A stretch of DNA of 64,000 nucleotides from Rouxiella sp. S1S-2 (GTDB lineage: Bacteria > Pseudomonadota > Gammaproteobacteria > Enterobacterales > Enterobacteriaceae): NCBI RefSeq assembly GCF_009208105.1, contig NZ_WFKL01000001.1, forward strand, positions 4,960,001 through 5,024,000, read 5' to 3'. Positions 38,465 to 50,245 of the stretch are shown here, in pieces. The position numbers and the translations under genes were made by a program. Numbering within the stretch: the first letter of the stretch is position 1; each line of letters starts with the position of its first letter. The notes beneath the pieces were generated by a model. The model was not told where the DNA came from, searched no databases, and saw only the letters and a program-made list of their open reading frames with translations.

Positions 38465-39397
38465 ATGGACCGATTAAAACGCATGTCGATTTTTGCTCAG
38501 GTGGTTGAAAGCGGCTCGTATACTGCGGCTGCCCTGCGCCTTCATATGAGCGTTTCCGCCATCAGCCAAAGCATCAGCAAGCTTGAAAATGAATTACAAA
38601 TCAAGCTATTAAATAGAAGCACCCGCAGCCTTGGCCTGACGGAAGCCGGTAAGATTTACTACCAGGGCTGCCACAAAATGCTGCATAACGTGCGCGAAGT
38701 GCACGAGCAATTATACGCTTTTAATAACACGCCAACCGGTACATTACGCATCGGCAGCTCCTCAACAATGGCACAAAATGTTCTTGCTGCCATGACGGCC
38801 GAGATGCTGAGTGAGTACCCGGGGCTCACAGTGAATCTGGTTACCGGAATTCCTGCACCGGATCTGATCTCAGATGGCCTGGATATTGTGATCCGCGTCG
38901 GCAAGCTGCAGGATTCGAGCCTGTTCTCCAAGCATCTAGGGTCGATGCCGATGGTAGTTTGTGCGGCAAAAAGCTATCTAATTCAGCACGGTAAGCCCGA
39001 AGCACCGGCAGACATGGTTAACTTCTCATGGCTGGAATATAGCGTGCGGCCAGACAGTGATTTCGACCTTATTTCCCCTGAAGGTCAGGCGATACGCATT
39101 CATCCTCAGGGGCGTTTTGTCACTAATGATTCACAAACCATGATCCGCTGGCTGAAATCCGGCGTCGGTATCGCCTATATCCCGCTGATGTGGATTATTG
39201 ATGAGATAAACAGGGGGGAAGTCGAGATTCTGTTTGGCAACTATCAATCAGAACCGCGCCCGGTGTATGCATTGCACACTGAAAAAGACAAACTGCCGCT
39301 GAAGGTGCAGGTGTGCATTAATTATCTGACGGATTATTTCAAAGAAGTGAGCAAGGTTTATCGGCAGCATCGCAAAAGAGAACCGGGTGCGAAATAG
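38465..39397 (+). CDS. aaeR: LysR-type regulator AaeR
   Basis: 310 residues: winged HTH (about 1-60, with SYTAAALRLHMSVSAISQSI) and a LysR substrate-binding domain. In E. coli AaeR activates aaeXAB in response to hydroxylated aromatic acids. I placed the start at the ATG at 38465, which gives the family start MDRLKRMSIF; the frame is open 38 codons further upstream without homology. It is divergent from aaeX. Confidence 0.94.
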   Translation: MDRLKRMSIFAQVVESGSYTAAALRLHMSVSAISQSISKLENELQIKLLNRSTRSLGLTEAGKIYYQGCHKMLHNVREVHEQLYAFNNTPTGTLRIGSSSTMAQNVLAAMTAEMLSEYPGLTVNLVTGIPAPDLISDGLDIVIRVGKLQDSSLFSKHLGSMPMVVCAAKSYLIQHGKPEAPADMVNFSWLEYSVRPDSDFDLISPEGQAIRIHPQGRFVTNDSQTMIRWLKSGVGIAYIPLMWIIDEINRGEVEILFGNYQSEPRPVYALHTEKDKLPLKVQVCINYLTDYFKEVSKVYRQHRKREPGAK

Positions 39398-39403
39398 CGC
39401 CCG

Positions 39404-39480
39404 TCGGCAAGAGAGCAAATCCCCAGCAGCTTACACAAGTAAGTCACTGGGGTGAACGAACGCAGCCAACGCAACGGTGG
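39404..39480. repeat. Intergenic palindromic repeat, copy 2
   Basis: Between the convergent aaeR and tldD genes. The core is a nested perfect palindrome: CCCCAG (39421-39426), CTTAC (39430-39434), GTAAG (39439-39443), CTGGGG (39447-39452), with symmetric 3-base spacers and a 4-base loop. The CTTAC-N4-GTAAG centre is shared with the element at 19463-19579. The outer ends are not clear here. Confidence 0.65.
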
Positions 39481-39500
39481 CTTTAAGGACACCGGTTATT

Positions 39501-40946
39501 TTAAGCGGTGCCGCCGACAGTCAGGTTGTCCAGCTTCAACGTTGGCTGACCTACGCCAACCGGCACGCTTTGGCCTTCTTTACCACAGACCCCTACGCCC
39601 TTGTCGAGTGCCAGATCGTTACCGACCATTGAAATCTGCTGCATGGCTTCAATCCCGGAGCCTATTAGCGTTGCGCCCTTCACCGCCTTGGTGATGCGGC
39701 CTTTCTCAATGAGATAGGCTTCAGAGGTTGAGAACACAAATTTACCCGAGGTGATATCGACCTGACCGCCGCCAAAATTGGGCGCATACAGGCCGTATTC
39801 CACGCTGCTGATAATATCTTCCGGCGTAGACTTGCCACCGAGCATGTAGGTGTTGGTCATGCGCGGCATCGGCAGGTGTGCATAAGACTCACGGCGACCG
39901 TTACCCGTTGGCGCGACGCCCATCAGGCGCGCGTTGAGCTTATCCTGCATGTACCCCTTCAATATACCGTTTTCTATCAGTACGTTGTACTGTCCTGGCA
40001 CGCCTTCATCATCGACCGAAATAGAACCACGACGGCCCTGCATCGTGCCATCGTCAACCACAGTGCACAGCTCGGAGGCCACCAGCTTGCCCATCTGACC
40101 GCTAAAGACCGAGGTGCCACGGCGGTTAAAATCACCTTCAAGTCCGTGACCCACGGCCTCATGCAACAGTACACCTGGCCAACCTGCACCCAGAACAACC
40201 GGCATGGTGCCAGCCGGTGCGGCAACCGCTGTCAGATTAACCAACGCCATACGCACCGCTTCACGGGCATAGTTATCGGCAATAACCTCACCGTCGGCGG
40301 TTTCAAGGAAGTATTCATAGCCAAAACGACCGCCGCCACCGCTTGCGCCGCGCTCACGACGACCGTCCTGCTCAACCAGTACGCTCACAGACAGGCGCAC
40401 CAGCGGGCGAATATCGGCCGCCAGAGTACCGTCGGTTGCCGCAACCAGCACGCTTTCATAAACGCCGCTGATGCTGGCAGACACTTCCTGCACGCGGCTG
40501 TCGGCAGAGCGAGCGACTTTGTCTACGCGATGCAGCAGGGCAATTTTCTCTTCACGCGGCATACTTTGCAGTGGGTCAGCCAGCGTATAGAGCGCAGCAT
40601 GATGGATTGCGCCCAAAGTATGGACCTTGCCATTGCCCTGATCGCGCACGATGCTGCGGGCGGCCAATGCGCTTTGATTCAAGGCATTAAGGGTAATTTG
40701 GTCGGCGTAGGCAAAACCGGTTTTTTCACCGCTTACTGCGCGAACGCCAACGCCTTGGTCGATATTGTACGAGCCGTCTTTAATAATGCTGTCTTCAATG
40801 ACCCAGGCTTCGTGAAAACTGGACTGGAAAAAGAGATCGGCATAATCGAGACGGCGCTCAGCCAACTGGCCTAATACCGAAAACAGGTCTTGTTGACTCA
40901 GGTTATTAGCGGTTAGTAACCGCTCACTGACTAGGGCCAGACTCAT
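39501..40946 (-). CDS. tldD: Metalloprotease subunit TldD
   Basis: 481 residues of the TldD/PmbA family. The zinc motif [11 protein letters not shown] is present. With PmbA (encoded at 30450-31790) it forms the peptide-degrading heterodimer. The ATG at 40946 gives the known MSL start; the ATG eight codons upstream has no ribosome site. It ends the run mreBCD-maf-rng-yhdP-tldD. Confidence 0.96.
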   Translation of the reverse strand: MSLALVSERLLTANNLSQQDLFSVLGQLAERRLDYADLFFQSSFHEAWVIEDSIIKDGSYNIDQGVGVRAVSGEKTGFAYADQITLNALNQSALAARSIVRDQGNGKVHTLGAIHHAALYTLADPLQSMPREEKIALLHRVDKVARSADSRVQEVSASISGVYESVLVAATDGTLAADIRPLVRLSVSVLVEQDGRRERGASGGGGRFGYEYFLETADGEVIADNYAREAVRMALVNLTAVAAPAGTMPVVLGAGWPGVLLHEAVGHGLEGDFNRRGTSVFSGQMGKLVASELCTVVDDGTMQGRRGSISVDDEGVPGQYNVLIENGILKGYMQDKLNARLMGVAPTGNGRRESYAHLPMPRMTNTYMLGGKSTPEDIISSVEYGLYAPNFGGGQVDITSGKFVFSTSEAYLIEKGRITKAVKGATLIGSGIEAMQQISMVGNDLALDKGVGVCGKEGQSVPVGVGQPTLKLDNLTVGGTA

Positions 40947-41033
40947 AATTTCTTCACTCTCTTTGGTCATGTAAAGTCAATGTACAGCCTACCACAGTGT
41001 GGACCCGGCCAACACCGTGAAGCGGAGCCGCGC

Positions 41034-44000
41034 TTATTTAGCCGCAGCGGCCTGAGCATCTTTAGCGGCTTTGGACTGCCGCAAAATCTCGTGGATCTTG
41101 GGTTGTTCGATGGTGCCATCAATCTGATAACGGATCAGAGAGATTTTATTCCACAGAGGCGCCAATGCCTTACTGGCGGCAAACACCGCCGCGCCCACGA
41201 TCGGGTTGATAACGAAGGCGGTAGCAACACCTACGGTGGCTGAAATTTCTGGGGCGACGACGGCCTCAAGATTCAACCGCTGAGTCACCAGATCAACGTT
41301 ACCGTTAATGGCGATGTCCGCCGCCAGGCCATCCACCAGCAAATCGTTGGTATGGACTACGCCGTCTTTAATCCAGGCCGTCGACTTAATTGAATCAAAG
41401 TAGAAGCCCTGCCCAAACGTATCTCTGAAATCGAGTTGAAGCTTGCGCAATAGTGCGTCGAAGCTCACCAGACGCAGCAGTTGTCCCGCACGACCGCCGC
41501 CCATATCCATGATTTCACCCTTGCCGAAGTCGGTTTTCAGGGTGCCATTCAAGGTTTTCACGTCTGGCTTCCAGGGTGCATCTTTCCAGTGTAAATCGAA
41601 ATCGACTTTGAAAGGGGCTTCTTTCAGCGGCGTAGTTACCCCAAGGAACGACGTTGCGCGGTCAATGTTTTTGCCACTGAGCGTGCCTTTCAGGGCGGTG
41701 CTGTCATTGTTTTGTGCATCCTGCTTCCAGTCGCCCTGCACATCAAGGCGACCTTCTCCGGTATCAATCAGGCCATTGCGCAGGGTCAACGTATTGCCCT
41801 GCGGCGCCAGGTCGGCGTTAACCTTGCGCAGGCTTTGCCCCATGAACCAGCAGGCGTCACAGCGCACATTCAGGGCAGGCCAGTTAGCAAATGAAACGTG
41901 GCTGCCGAACGGATTTTGGCTGCCCGTGTCGCCGCTTGCGGTTGCGCCCGCCGTCGACCACTGCGGATTAAAGTAAAGATAGCGCAGATTCGCCAGCCAC
42001 GGACCGCGGTTGTTCATGTCCAACGAGCCGTCAATCTCTTTGCCCTTGGCTTTAATATGCATGCCGTCGTCGTTTTGAGTCGAGGTCAGCATTAAATCGT
42101 TCCACCCCTGTCCCGCTAAGGTAAGACGCGGCGTGGTAACGGTAATTTGATGCGGGAACCCGAAGCCAACCATTTTGCTATTTTCAGTCTGCGTCGCCTT
42201 GTCCGGTGAAAGCAGGCCCAGCCAGCTTTCACCATCCAGCGCAGGCAGATGCAGCGTGAGGCTGCTGCTGTCGGGGAGTGCGGGCATTTTAGATGCATTG
42301 GCTTCCCACGACGCGCGGTCAAGAGTGAGCTGTTTACCCAGCAGCCAGCGGCTGTTGAAACGGTCTTTCCCTGCCAACACGCCATTGAGGTTAAAGCTTC
42401 GTAAATCGCCCTGCACGTTGACCACCAACGGCAGCGAGCGGCCTGCGGTTTTATTCAACGGATTAGGTAAGTGACTGCTTACATTCTTCAGATCCGCCTC
42501 GGTGACTGCCTTGTAGGTCGGCGTACCTTTATGCGGTAGCAGAATATCTACTGCACTTTTCCAATTGGCGCTGCCGCCAATTCTTGCCGCAATCTCTTTG
42601 GGTAGGCCAGGCAGTTTTGCAGGCTGCCAGTTACCGTTCAATCCGACACTAATCTCATAGTTATCAGGCTGTTCGAACGTTTTAAAGTTAATATTAACCG
42701 GCTGACCAAACCAGTTGGCGGTCAACGCATTGCTTTCAAGATTGCCGTTATCAAAGCTAAACTGGCCGTTAAGGTTCTGAATCTTGCTTTCAAGCGGCTT
42801 GATGAACAGGCTGTTATTTTTTAAATTCACGCCCCCGGTGGCGCGAACCAGCTGTCCATTCAATGGGATATCAAGATGTAAGCGCCCACTAACACTCCCG
42901 CCAATTTGCAGTTGCTGCAATGCCGCACCCAGAGAATCATCCAGCGGTGTCTGCATGAAATAGCTGCCAATGTCGCTGCCCTGCCCAACAATGTCAGCAT
43001 CAATAAACAGTTTTTCTTTCAGGTAATCGGGAATATTGGCCACGACATTGTTACCTGAGGCGTTGCCAAGCTGAGTATGGGCTGCTTTCATAAACAGGCC
43101 GTCATTGAGAAAATCGAGATCGATATCGAGATTGGTCAACGCAGGCCATTCAGGCTGGAACTGGAAGGTAGAATGGCGCAGCGGAACCCAAACCTCAAAC
43201 TGCCCTTCATTGTGCTTGAAAGGGAAGTCGTGCGGGTTACCATTAAAGCTCAATGTGGCGTTATCAACCTGACCGGCCTGAATTGCCGAACTGAGGTAAT
43301 CAACCAAATGTTTGCCCATCAGCGTTTCAGGGAAGTAGCGCCAGGCCTGTCCCCCGTCATATACCCGAATACCGGACAAGATTTTCAGCCACGGCTGACC
43401 GTTTTTTGCAGCAGGTTGAACATAGCTAAAGCCGCCGGTGGCCCACAGGCCCTTGGCTTTAACGTTGACGTTTTTAGACCACAGCGACCAGCCTGTGTCA
43501 TTGTTGGTCCAGTCGAAGACGCCGCTGGCCTGGCTGATTTCGAACGGGGCACGGAACATTTCACCGTAGGGCAGCAGGCTGTCTTGCAAGTGGACGCTGA
43601 GCTGTCCGCGAGGCACGCTGCCTTGCAGACTGCCGCTGAAATGATTCACGCCCGGCAGCAGCTCCCAGCGCTGCCAGCCCACGTCGTGCCACTTCATGTT
43701 AAAGCGGGTCTGGTCCGGCTGCTTAAGTGGGATATCCAGCGCCAGTTGGTCAATCATGCCGGTCGGCTTGAGGTCTTTCCAGCGCTCAAGTAGCGCAGGC
43801 GTCAGGAATGAGATGGTGGGAATAAGCGGCCCAATTCTTTCCAGCTGAATATTCGTGCCGCGCAGGCGCAGCTCTTCAAGCTGGTTAGGACCCAGGAATT
43901 GGGTATTAGTGGTAATGCCGTTTTCAGGCAGATAAAGCGCGCTGAGTGCCCCTTTTGGCCACACCTGACCGTCAGTTTTCAAATTTAGCTGAGGTGTGCC

Positions 44001-44891
44001 AACCTGCCAACCGTTGCCCTGACGATTGCCGTACAGGCTAAGATTATCGACATCAAGCCGGTGCGATTGCTCGTCAGTATGCCAAACCGCCTCGCCTTTC
44101 TTGACCTGAATATCGCCGGCAAAAACCTGCCCATCGCGCACGGTAAGCCAGGCCGCCAGGCTGAAATTAGCACTTTCAAGGCCGGTATTGCTGCGCAGCC
44201 AGCGGCTAAACCACGGCTTCATGTCAATGTCGTCAGCCTGCAGGTAGATTTTACCTTCATTAAGCAGGCCGTCGTTGTCGTTCAAGTCCATGCGCAGTTG
44301 AACCACGCCGTGCTGGCCGTTGAAGCTCGATAATCCCAGCTGCCCTTCGGCGCGGTGCCGGTTAGTCGAGTTCAGCCAGGTCATTTGCTGAATATCAAAC
44401 TCGGCGCGCGGGCCCGAAGGGGTAAGGAAGGTGATGCGGCTATTGCGCAAGTCAAAATGGTCGACCTGCTTGAGGAAAATATCGCTGATACGATTCGCAC
44501 CAATAGAGCTACCGTGATTGTCGCCACCGCCTAAGGTTGAATTCAAATCAAGCTGTAGATTGTAGAAAGTCAGATCGCGGAACTGCCAGCGCAGATGCAG
44601 CAGCGACTGCCATACGTCCAGCGCCAGCGTGATGCGTTCAACCTTCCACGAAGAGTCCGGCAGGGTAATTGCCAGATTTTTGACCTCCAGCGTCGGGCCA
44701 AAGGTTTTCCAACTGCCCTCGACCTGAGAAAGGCTCACGGGCACACCGGTCATGGACGAAATTTTATCGACAATTGGCTGCTGGAAACGATTAAGCTGAG
44801 GCAGTGCCAGGCGTAATCCACTGATCGCCAACGCGACGATAACAACAATCGTCGCGAAGCTGGTTAGCAGTATCCCGGGCAGTCGCCTCAC
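41034..44891 (-). CDS. yhdP: AsmA/TamB-like phospholipid transport protein YhdP
   Basis: About 1285 residues: one N-terminal membrane helix, a long periplasmic beta-rich bridge and a C-terminal region (DUF3971/AsmA-like). In E. coli YhdP with TamB and YdbH carries phospholipids toward the outer membrane. I chose the GTG at 44891 since AAGGAG lies exactly six bases upstream and the product begins RRLPGILL as in E. coli; an ATG seven codons upstream is in frame. The 3' end is rich in Ala and Lys codons. Confidence 0.93.
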   Translation of the reverse strand: MRRLPGILLTSFATIVVIVALAISGLRLALPQLNRFQQPIVDKISSMTGVPVSLSQVEGSWKTFGPTLEVKNLAITLPDSSWKVERITLALDVWQSLLHLRWQFRDLTFYNLQLDLNSTLGGGDNHGSSIGANRISDIFLKQVDHFDLRNSRITFLTPSGPRAEFDIQQMTWLNSTNRHRAEGQLGLSSFNGQHGVVQLRMDLNDNDGLLNEGKIYLQADDIDMKPWFSRWLRSNTGLESANFSLAAWLTVRDGQVFAGDIQVKKGEAVWHTDEQSHRLDVDNLSLYGNRQGNGWQVGTPQLNLKTDGQVWPKGALSALYLPENGITTNTQFLGPNQLEELRLRGTNIQLERIGPLIPTISFLTPALLERWKDLKPTGMIDQLALDIPLKQPDQTRFNMKWHDVGWQRWELLPGVNHFSGSLQGSVPRGQLSVHLQDSLLPYGEMFRAPFEISQASGVFDWTNNDTGWSLWSKNVNVKAKGLWATGGFSYVQPAAKNGQPWLKILSGIRVYDGGQAWRYFPETLMGKHLVDYLSSAIQAGQVDNATLSFNGNPHDFPFKHNEGQFEVWVPLRHSTFQFQPEWPALTNLDIDLDFLNDGLFMKAAHTQLGNASGNNVVANIPDYLKEKLFIDADIVGQGSDIGSYFMQTPLDDSLGAALQQLQIGGSVSGRLHLDIPLNGQLVRATGGVNLKNNSLFIKPLESKIQNLNGQFSFDNGNLESNALTANWFGQPVNINFKTFEQPDNYEISVGLNGNWQPAKLPGLPKEIAARIGGSANWKSAVDILLPHKGTPTYKAVTEADLKNVSSHLPNPLNKTAGRSLPLVVNVQGDLRSFNLNGVLAGKDRFNSRWLLGKQLTLDRASWEANASKMPALPDSSSLTLHLPALDGESWLGLLSPDKATQTENSKMVGFGFPHQITVTTPRLTLAGQGWNDLMLTSTQNDDGMHIKAKGKEIDGSLDMNNRGPWLANLRYLYFNPQWSTAGATASGDTGSQNPFGSHVSFANWPALNVRCDACWFMGQSLRKVNADLAPQGNTLTLRNGLIDTGEGRLDVQGDWKQDAQNNDSTALKGTLSGKNIDRATSFLGVTTPLKEAPFKVDFDLHWKDAPWKPDVKTLNGTLKTDFGKGEIMDMGGGRAGQLLRLVSFDALLRKLQLDFRDTFGQGFYFDSIKSTAWIKDGVVHTNDLLVDGLAADIAINGNVDLVTQRLNLEAVVAPEISATVGVATAFVINPIVGAAVFAASKALAPLWNKISLIRYQIDGTIEQPKIHEILRQSKAAKDAQAAAAK

Positions 44892-44984
44892 ACTTATCTC
44901 CTTGTCTTGCATTGCGTACCCTGGCTTTCAATACCTTCGATTTCAATGAAAATGGCCGCAAATTTTCGGCCAAAAAAATGTAAT

Positions 44985-46454
44985 TTACATCATCACCACG
45001 TCAAACTGCTCCTGACTGTACAGGGGCTCGATTTGAACTTTGACTTGTTTGCCGACGAAGATTTCGACTTCTGCCAGTGCGTGAGACTCTTCGCCTTTCA
45101 GGGCCTCTCCCACCGCGACGGAGGCATAAACCAGGAATCTGTCGGCGTCATAGGCGTGATGCACGCGAACGATTTCACGCAAAATTTCATAGCACACTGT
45201 CTCGACGGTTTTCACCGTACCGCGCGCGTGGCAGGTTGGACAATCGCTGCACAGCACATGCTCCACGCTTTCACGGGTTCGTTTACGGGTCATTTCGACC
45301 AAACCCAGTGCCGAAAATCCGTGGATCCCGGTTTTAACGCGATCCTTCGACAACGCCTGCTCCAAAGAGTGCAGAACGCGGCGACGGTGCTCGTCATTCG
45401 ACATATCGATAAAGTCGATGATGATGATACCGCCCAAATTACGCAGTCGAAGCTGGCGTGCAATGGCCTGAGTAGCTTCGGTATTGGTATTGAAGATGGT
45501 TTCTTCAAGATTGCGATGCCCCACGAACGCACCGGTGTTGATGTCGATAGTGGTCATGGCTTCGGTCTGATCGATAATCAGATACCCACCGGACTTAAGC
45601 TCGACTTTACGCTCCAGCGCGCGCTGGATTTCATTTTCAACGTCATAGAGGTCAAAAATCGGCTGCTTGCCGCTGTAGTGCTCGAGCTTGTCGGTCAGCT
45701 CCGGCATGTATTCACCGGTAAACTCGGTTAGCAGCTCATAGGTCAGACGTGAATCGACGCGGATACGGTTCAACTCTTGGCCGGTAAAGTCGCGCAGTAC
45801 TCGGTGTGCCAAGGCCAGTTCGCCATAAAGTTTGCACTTGGTGATATTACGGCGCTTGCGCTCCATTACCTTGGTCCACAGGCGCTTGAGGTAGGCGGCG
45901 TCCTGAGACAACTCTTCTTCACCCACGCCCTCAGCGGCGGTGCGGATAATGTAGCCCCCCTGCTCATCGCAATAGGCAGAAACGATACGCTTAAGACGGT
46001 CACGCTCGGCTTCGCTTTCAATACGCTGCGACACGCCAACATGGGCAGCACCCGGCATGAAAACCAGATAGCGAGAAGGCAAAGTGATGTCGGTAGTCAG
46101 GCGCGCGCCTTTGGTGCCCAGCGGATCTTTCACCACCTGAACCATCAAATCTTGCCCCTGATGAACCAACTCGACGATATCGCGGACGTTGAATTTTTTT
46201 TGCTCATCGCGCGCCACACACTCAGTGTGAGGCATGATGTCGGAAGCATGAAGAAAGGCCGCTTTTTCGAGACCAATATCAACAAAAGCCGCCTGCATAC
46301 CGGGCAGAACACGGCTCACGCGACCTTTGTAAATATTGCCTGCAATCCCGCGCTTAGCCTCCCGCTCGATGTGGATCTCTTGCAGGATCCCGCCGTCAAT
46401 GTAGGCTACCCGAGTTTCTGATGGGGTCACATTAACCAGTAATTCAGCCGTCAT
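44985..46454 (-). CDS. rng: Ribonuclease G
   Basis: 489 residues, exactly the usual length. An S1 domain sits in the first 130 residues ([20 protein letters not shown]), then the RNase E/G catalytic core with conserved acidic residues ([18 protein letters not shown]), and the zinc link CPTCHARG that holds dimers. It matures 16S rRNA 5' ends. The ATG at 46454 follows AGGAG; it overlaps the maf stop by 11 bases. Confidence 0.96.
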   Translation of the reverse strand: MTAELLVNVTPSETRVAYIDGGILQEIHIEREAKRGIAGNIYKGRVSRVLPGMQAAFVDIGLEKAAFLHASDIMPHTECVARDEQKKFNVRDIVELVHQGQDLMVQVVKDPLGTKGARLTTDITLPSRYLVFMPGAAHVGVSQRIESEAERDRLKRIVSAYCDEQGGYIIRTAAEGVGEEELSQDAAYLKRLWTKVMERKRRNITKCKLYGELALAHRVLRDFTGQELNRIRVDSRLTYELLTEFTGEYMPELTDKLEHYSGKQPIFDLYDVENEIQRALERKVELKSGGYLIIDQTEAMTTIDINTGAFVGHRNLEETIFNTNTEATQAIARQLRLRNLGGIIIIDFIDMSNDEHRRRVLHSLEQALSKDRVKTGIHGFSALGLVEMTRKRTRESVEHVLCSDCPTCHARGTVKTVETVCYEILREIVRVHHAYDADRFLVYASVAVGEALKGEESHALAEVEIFVGKQVKVQIEPLYSQEQFDVVMM

Positions 46455-47037
46455 GCTTTCTCCTAAGAACGCGTAATGCAACAAAATTACTGTACAGTTC
46501 CTGGGTCTCGACCAGAGGAAGCCCAACGACTGCATAGTAACTGCCGCGAATCTCACGGACGAAACATCCGCCCTTTCCTTGAATACCGTATGCCCCTGCT
46601 TTATCCATGGGCTCACCGCTCGAAATATAGTGCTGAATATCCTCAGAGGATAGCGTTCTGAAGGTGACATCAGTCACAACCATCGCCGTAAGATGTCTCT
46701 CTGCATCGGCAAAGGCGATAGCGGTCATCACCTGATGCTGACGCCCTGACAGCGCCGCCAGCATTTCAGCAGCCTGCAGAATATCGACGGGTTTTTCCAG
46801 AACGCGGCCATCAAGCACCACAATAGTGTCTGCGCCCAATACCGGCAAGTCCCGAGGCGCCACGGCCACCCCGGCTTTGGCTTTATCCAACGCCAAACGC
46901 TGAACATAAACGTCAGGTGTTTCACCGGACTGACGCTCTTCAGCCACCTCAGTCGTCAGCCGTTCGAAAGGCAATTCCAGCACCGTTAACAACTCACGAC
47001 GACGCGGCGAACCCGATGCGAGATAAAGTAAAGTCAT
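46444..47037 (-). CDS. yhdE: Maf family nucleotide pyrophosphatase YhdE
   Basis: 197 residues, Maf/HAM1 fold. Signature [12 protein letters not shown] at the N-terminus, [10 protein letters not shown] and [10 protein letters not shown] further on. E. coli YhdE hydrolyses dTTP and UTP, limiting modified-nucleotide use. The ATG at 47037 has AAGGG five bases upstream. It lies between mreD and rng. Confidence 0.94.
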   Translation of the reverse strand: MTLLYLASGSPRRRELLTVLELPFERLTTEVAEERQSGETPDVYVQRLALDKAKAGVAVAPRDLPVLGADTIVVLDGRVLEKPVDILQAAEMLAALSGRQHQVMTAIAFADAERHLTAMVVTDVTFRTLSSEDIQHYISSGEPMDKAGAYGIQGKGGCFVREIRGSYYAVVGLPLVETQELYSNFVALRVLRRKHDG

Positions 47038-47044
47038 AAAACCC

Positions 47045-47533
47045 TTATTGTACGGCAAACTGACGGCGGATTTTACGCATCAGCAGGAACAGCCAAGGCC
47101 ACAGCACGCCGTCAACCACGCTGCTCCAGAAAATCTGCGGTCTGAAAGAGACATTAACCACCAGGAATTCGGCCCAGAAGACAATCACGTTTACCGCCAT
47201 CGACAGCAGCATGACGATCAGCGCCTGCTGCCATAATGCCATATTGCGGAACAGCTGAAACTTGAAGGCCACCAAATAAGCGGTGATAGCCAATGCCAGT
47301 GCACGAACACCCAGTGTTGAACCCAACACCAGATCCATCATGAAGCCCACCAGAAAGCCGGTGCCAACGTTAACGCGATGCGGCAGCGCCATCACCCAAT
47401 AAATCAGGATAAGCATCAGCCACGACGGGCGGAACATATAGAGTTGGTCAGGCCACGGCATTACCTGTAATAACATCGCTATGATAAAGGATAGCCAAAT
47501 AATCCAGCGTCCGTGGCTCCGATAGCCGTTCAT
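47045..47533 (-). CDS. mreD: Rod shape-determining protein MreD
   Basis: 162 residues with five or six membrane helices, including the conserved [17 protein letters not shown]. Part of the elongasome with MreB, MreC, RodA and PBP2. Overlaps the mreC stop by four bases and ends just before maf. Confidence 0.94.
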   Translation of the reverse strand: MNGYRSHGRWIIWLSFIIAMLLQVMPWPDQLYMFRPSWLMLILIYWVMALPHRVNVGTGFLVGFMMDLVLGSTLGVRALALAITAYLVAFKFQLFRNMALWQQALIVMLLSMAVNVIVFWAEFLVVNVSFRPQIFWSSVVDGVLWPWLFLLMRKIRRQFAVQ

Positions 47534-48540
47534 CGTCTGCCACCGTGCGTTGTTACAGGCGTGGCAACAGGTGCTGTTACCGTGCCGGTTGCCGGAGCAG
47601 GCACTGGCGCGGGCGGCCCCATCTCATTAGCCGGTGGCAATACTTGTGGCATCATCTGCATCAGACGCTCGTTGGCAATGCGGTGTACTTCTTCCGGTGA
47701 CATCGGTTTTTCACCGTTGCGATCTGCGCCCCACAGCAGCAGCAGATAGCGCAGACGCTGCAGGCCCGCAGTTGGACGCGCCTGAATAACAGTATAGGCA
47801 CGCTGATTGTCGACTTTAACCGATGACACTACCGCAACCGGATACCCTTCAGGGAAACGGCCGCCAAGTCCTGATGTCACCAGCACATCGCCCACGCGAA
47901 TATCGGTATTGGCCGGTAAATGTTCGAGTTGGAGATCGTCAGCACAGCCGCTACCGGCGGCAATAACGCGAATATCGTTGCGCAGTACCTGAATTGGGAT
48001 AGCGTGAGATGCATCGCAGATAAGCAATACGCGGCTGGTCACGGCGGCAACGGCAATAACTTGACCGACAACGCCTTTGTCACTGATAACCGGTTGACCT
48101 ACGTAAACACCCGTGTTGCTACCTTTATCGATAACCACCTGATCGCTATAAGGATCATTGCTGGTCGACAGAACCTGCGCCACCATTTTGTGTTCATCCT
48201 GACGCAGCGGTGATCCCAGCAGTTCGCGCAGTCGGGCGTTCTCCTGCTTGAATTGACCCAACAGCAGCAGATCGCTGTTTTTCAGCAGCAGTTCCTGGCG
48301 CAGAGCACGGTTTTCGAGTTCAAGCTGTTGGCGAGTTGCCAGCGTTTGGGAGACGTTATCCAGGAATTCTCTTGGCGCATTGGACAAGAAGTAGAAAGGG
48401 CTGACGGCAGTATCCATGTAGGTGCGGATCTGGACGAAGGTACCTACCTTACTGTCGGCAAAAATCAGGACGATGGCCGTGAGAATAGCCAAAAAAAGTC
48501 GCAACTGCAGAGACGGACCTCTGCTAAAAATAGGCTTCAT
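47530..48540 (-). CDS. mreC: Rod shape-determining protein MreC
   Basis: 336 residues: one membrane helix (about 12-30), a coiled coil (about 65-110) and the periplasmic MreC beta-domains ([37 protein letters not shown]). The C-terminal tail is Pro/Ala/Thr-rich and shorter than in E. coli. The ATG at 48540 gives [12 protein letters not shown]; a longer open frame reaches 48702 but is not homologous. Confidence 0.95.
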   Translation of the reverse strand: MKPIFSRGPSLQLRLFLAILTAIVLIFADSKVGTFVQIRTYMDTAVSPFYFLSNAPREFLDNVSQTLATRQQLELENRALRQELLLKNSDLLLLGQFKQENARLRELLGSPLRQDEHKMVAQVLSTSNDPYSDQVVIDKGSNTGVYVGQPVISDKGVVGQVIAVAAVTSRVLLICDASHAIPIQVLRNDIRVIAAGSGCADDLQLEHLPANTDIRVGDVLVTSGLGGRFPEGYPVAVVSSVKVDNQRAYTVIQARPTAGLQRLRYLLLLWGADRNGEKPMSPEEVHRIANERLMQMMPQVLPPANEMGPPAPVPAPATGTVTAPVATPVTTHGGRR

Positions 48541-48644
48541 AAAATATGCGAGTTCCTCGGCAACGGGAAATTTCAGCCGATCTGAGCGAAACAATACCCT
48601 AACAGGAATGGTAGCAGGTATAAAACGGTGCAGACGGACACGCA

Positions 48645-48677
48645 GGAAAACAGGCCTGAACCCGTAAAGGTTCAGGC
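48645..48677 (-). terminator. Attenuating hairpin between mreB and mreC
   Basis: GCCTGAACC at 48654-48662 pairs perfectly with 48669-48677 (6-base loop). On the minus strand the hairpin is followed by CTGTTTTCC, a short T run. It would lower mreCD transcription relative to mreB. No other feature is seen in the 315 bases between the two genes. Confidence 0.5.
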
Positions 48678-48855
48678 GTAGCGTCACAATCCGTTCAGAC
48701 ACTCAAACTTAGACACTGCGGGCTTAGCCACAGGGGCAGCCCTCTCTTCCGCGGCAGGCTAGTTTTCACTATTCCCGACGTAGTTGAAGCTGCACCGGCG
48801 TTAACACGCGAGCTGCACCCTCAATTACCTTGGGCATACACTACTCTTGGGAGGC

Positions 48856-50245
<1,390 letters not shown>

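Noticed and set aside
43077..43793. Long open frame on the plus strand inside yhdP
   Set aside because: It is antisense to a well-conserved gene, has no recognisable protein pattern, and reflects GC-rich codon bias of the opposite strand.
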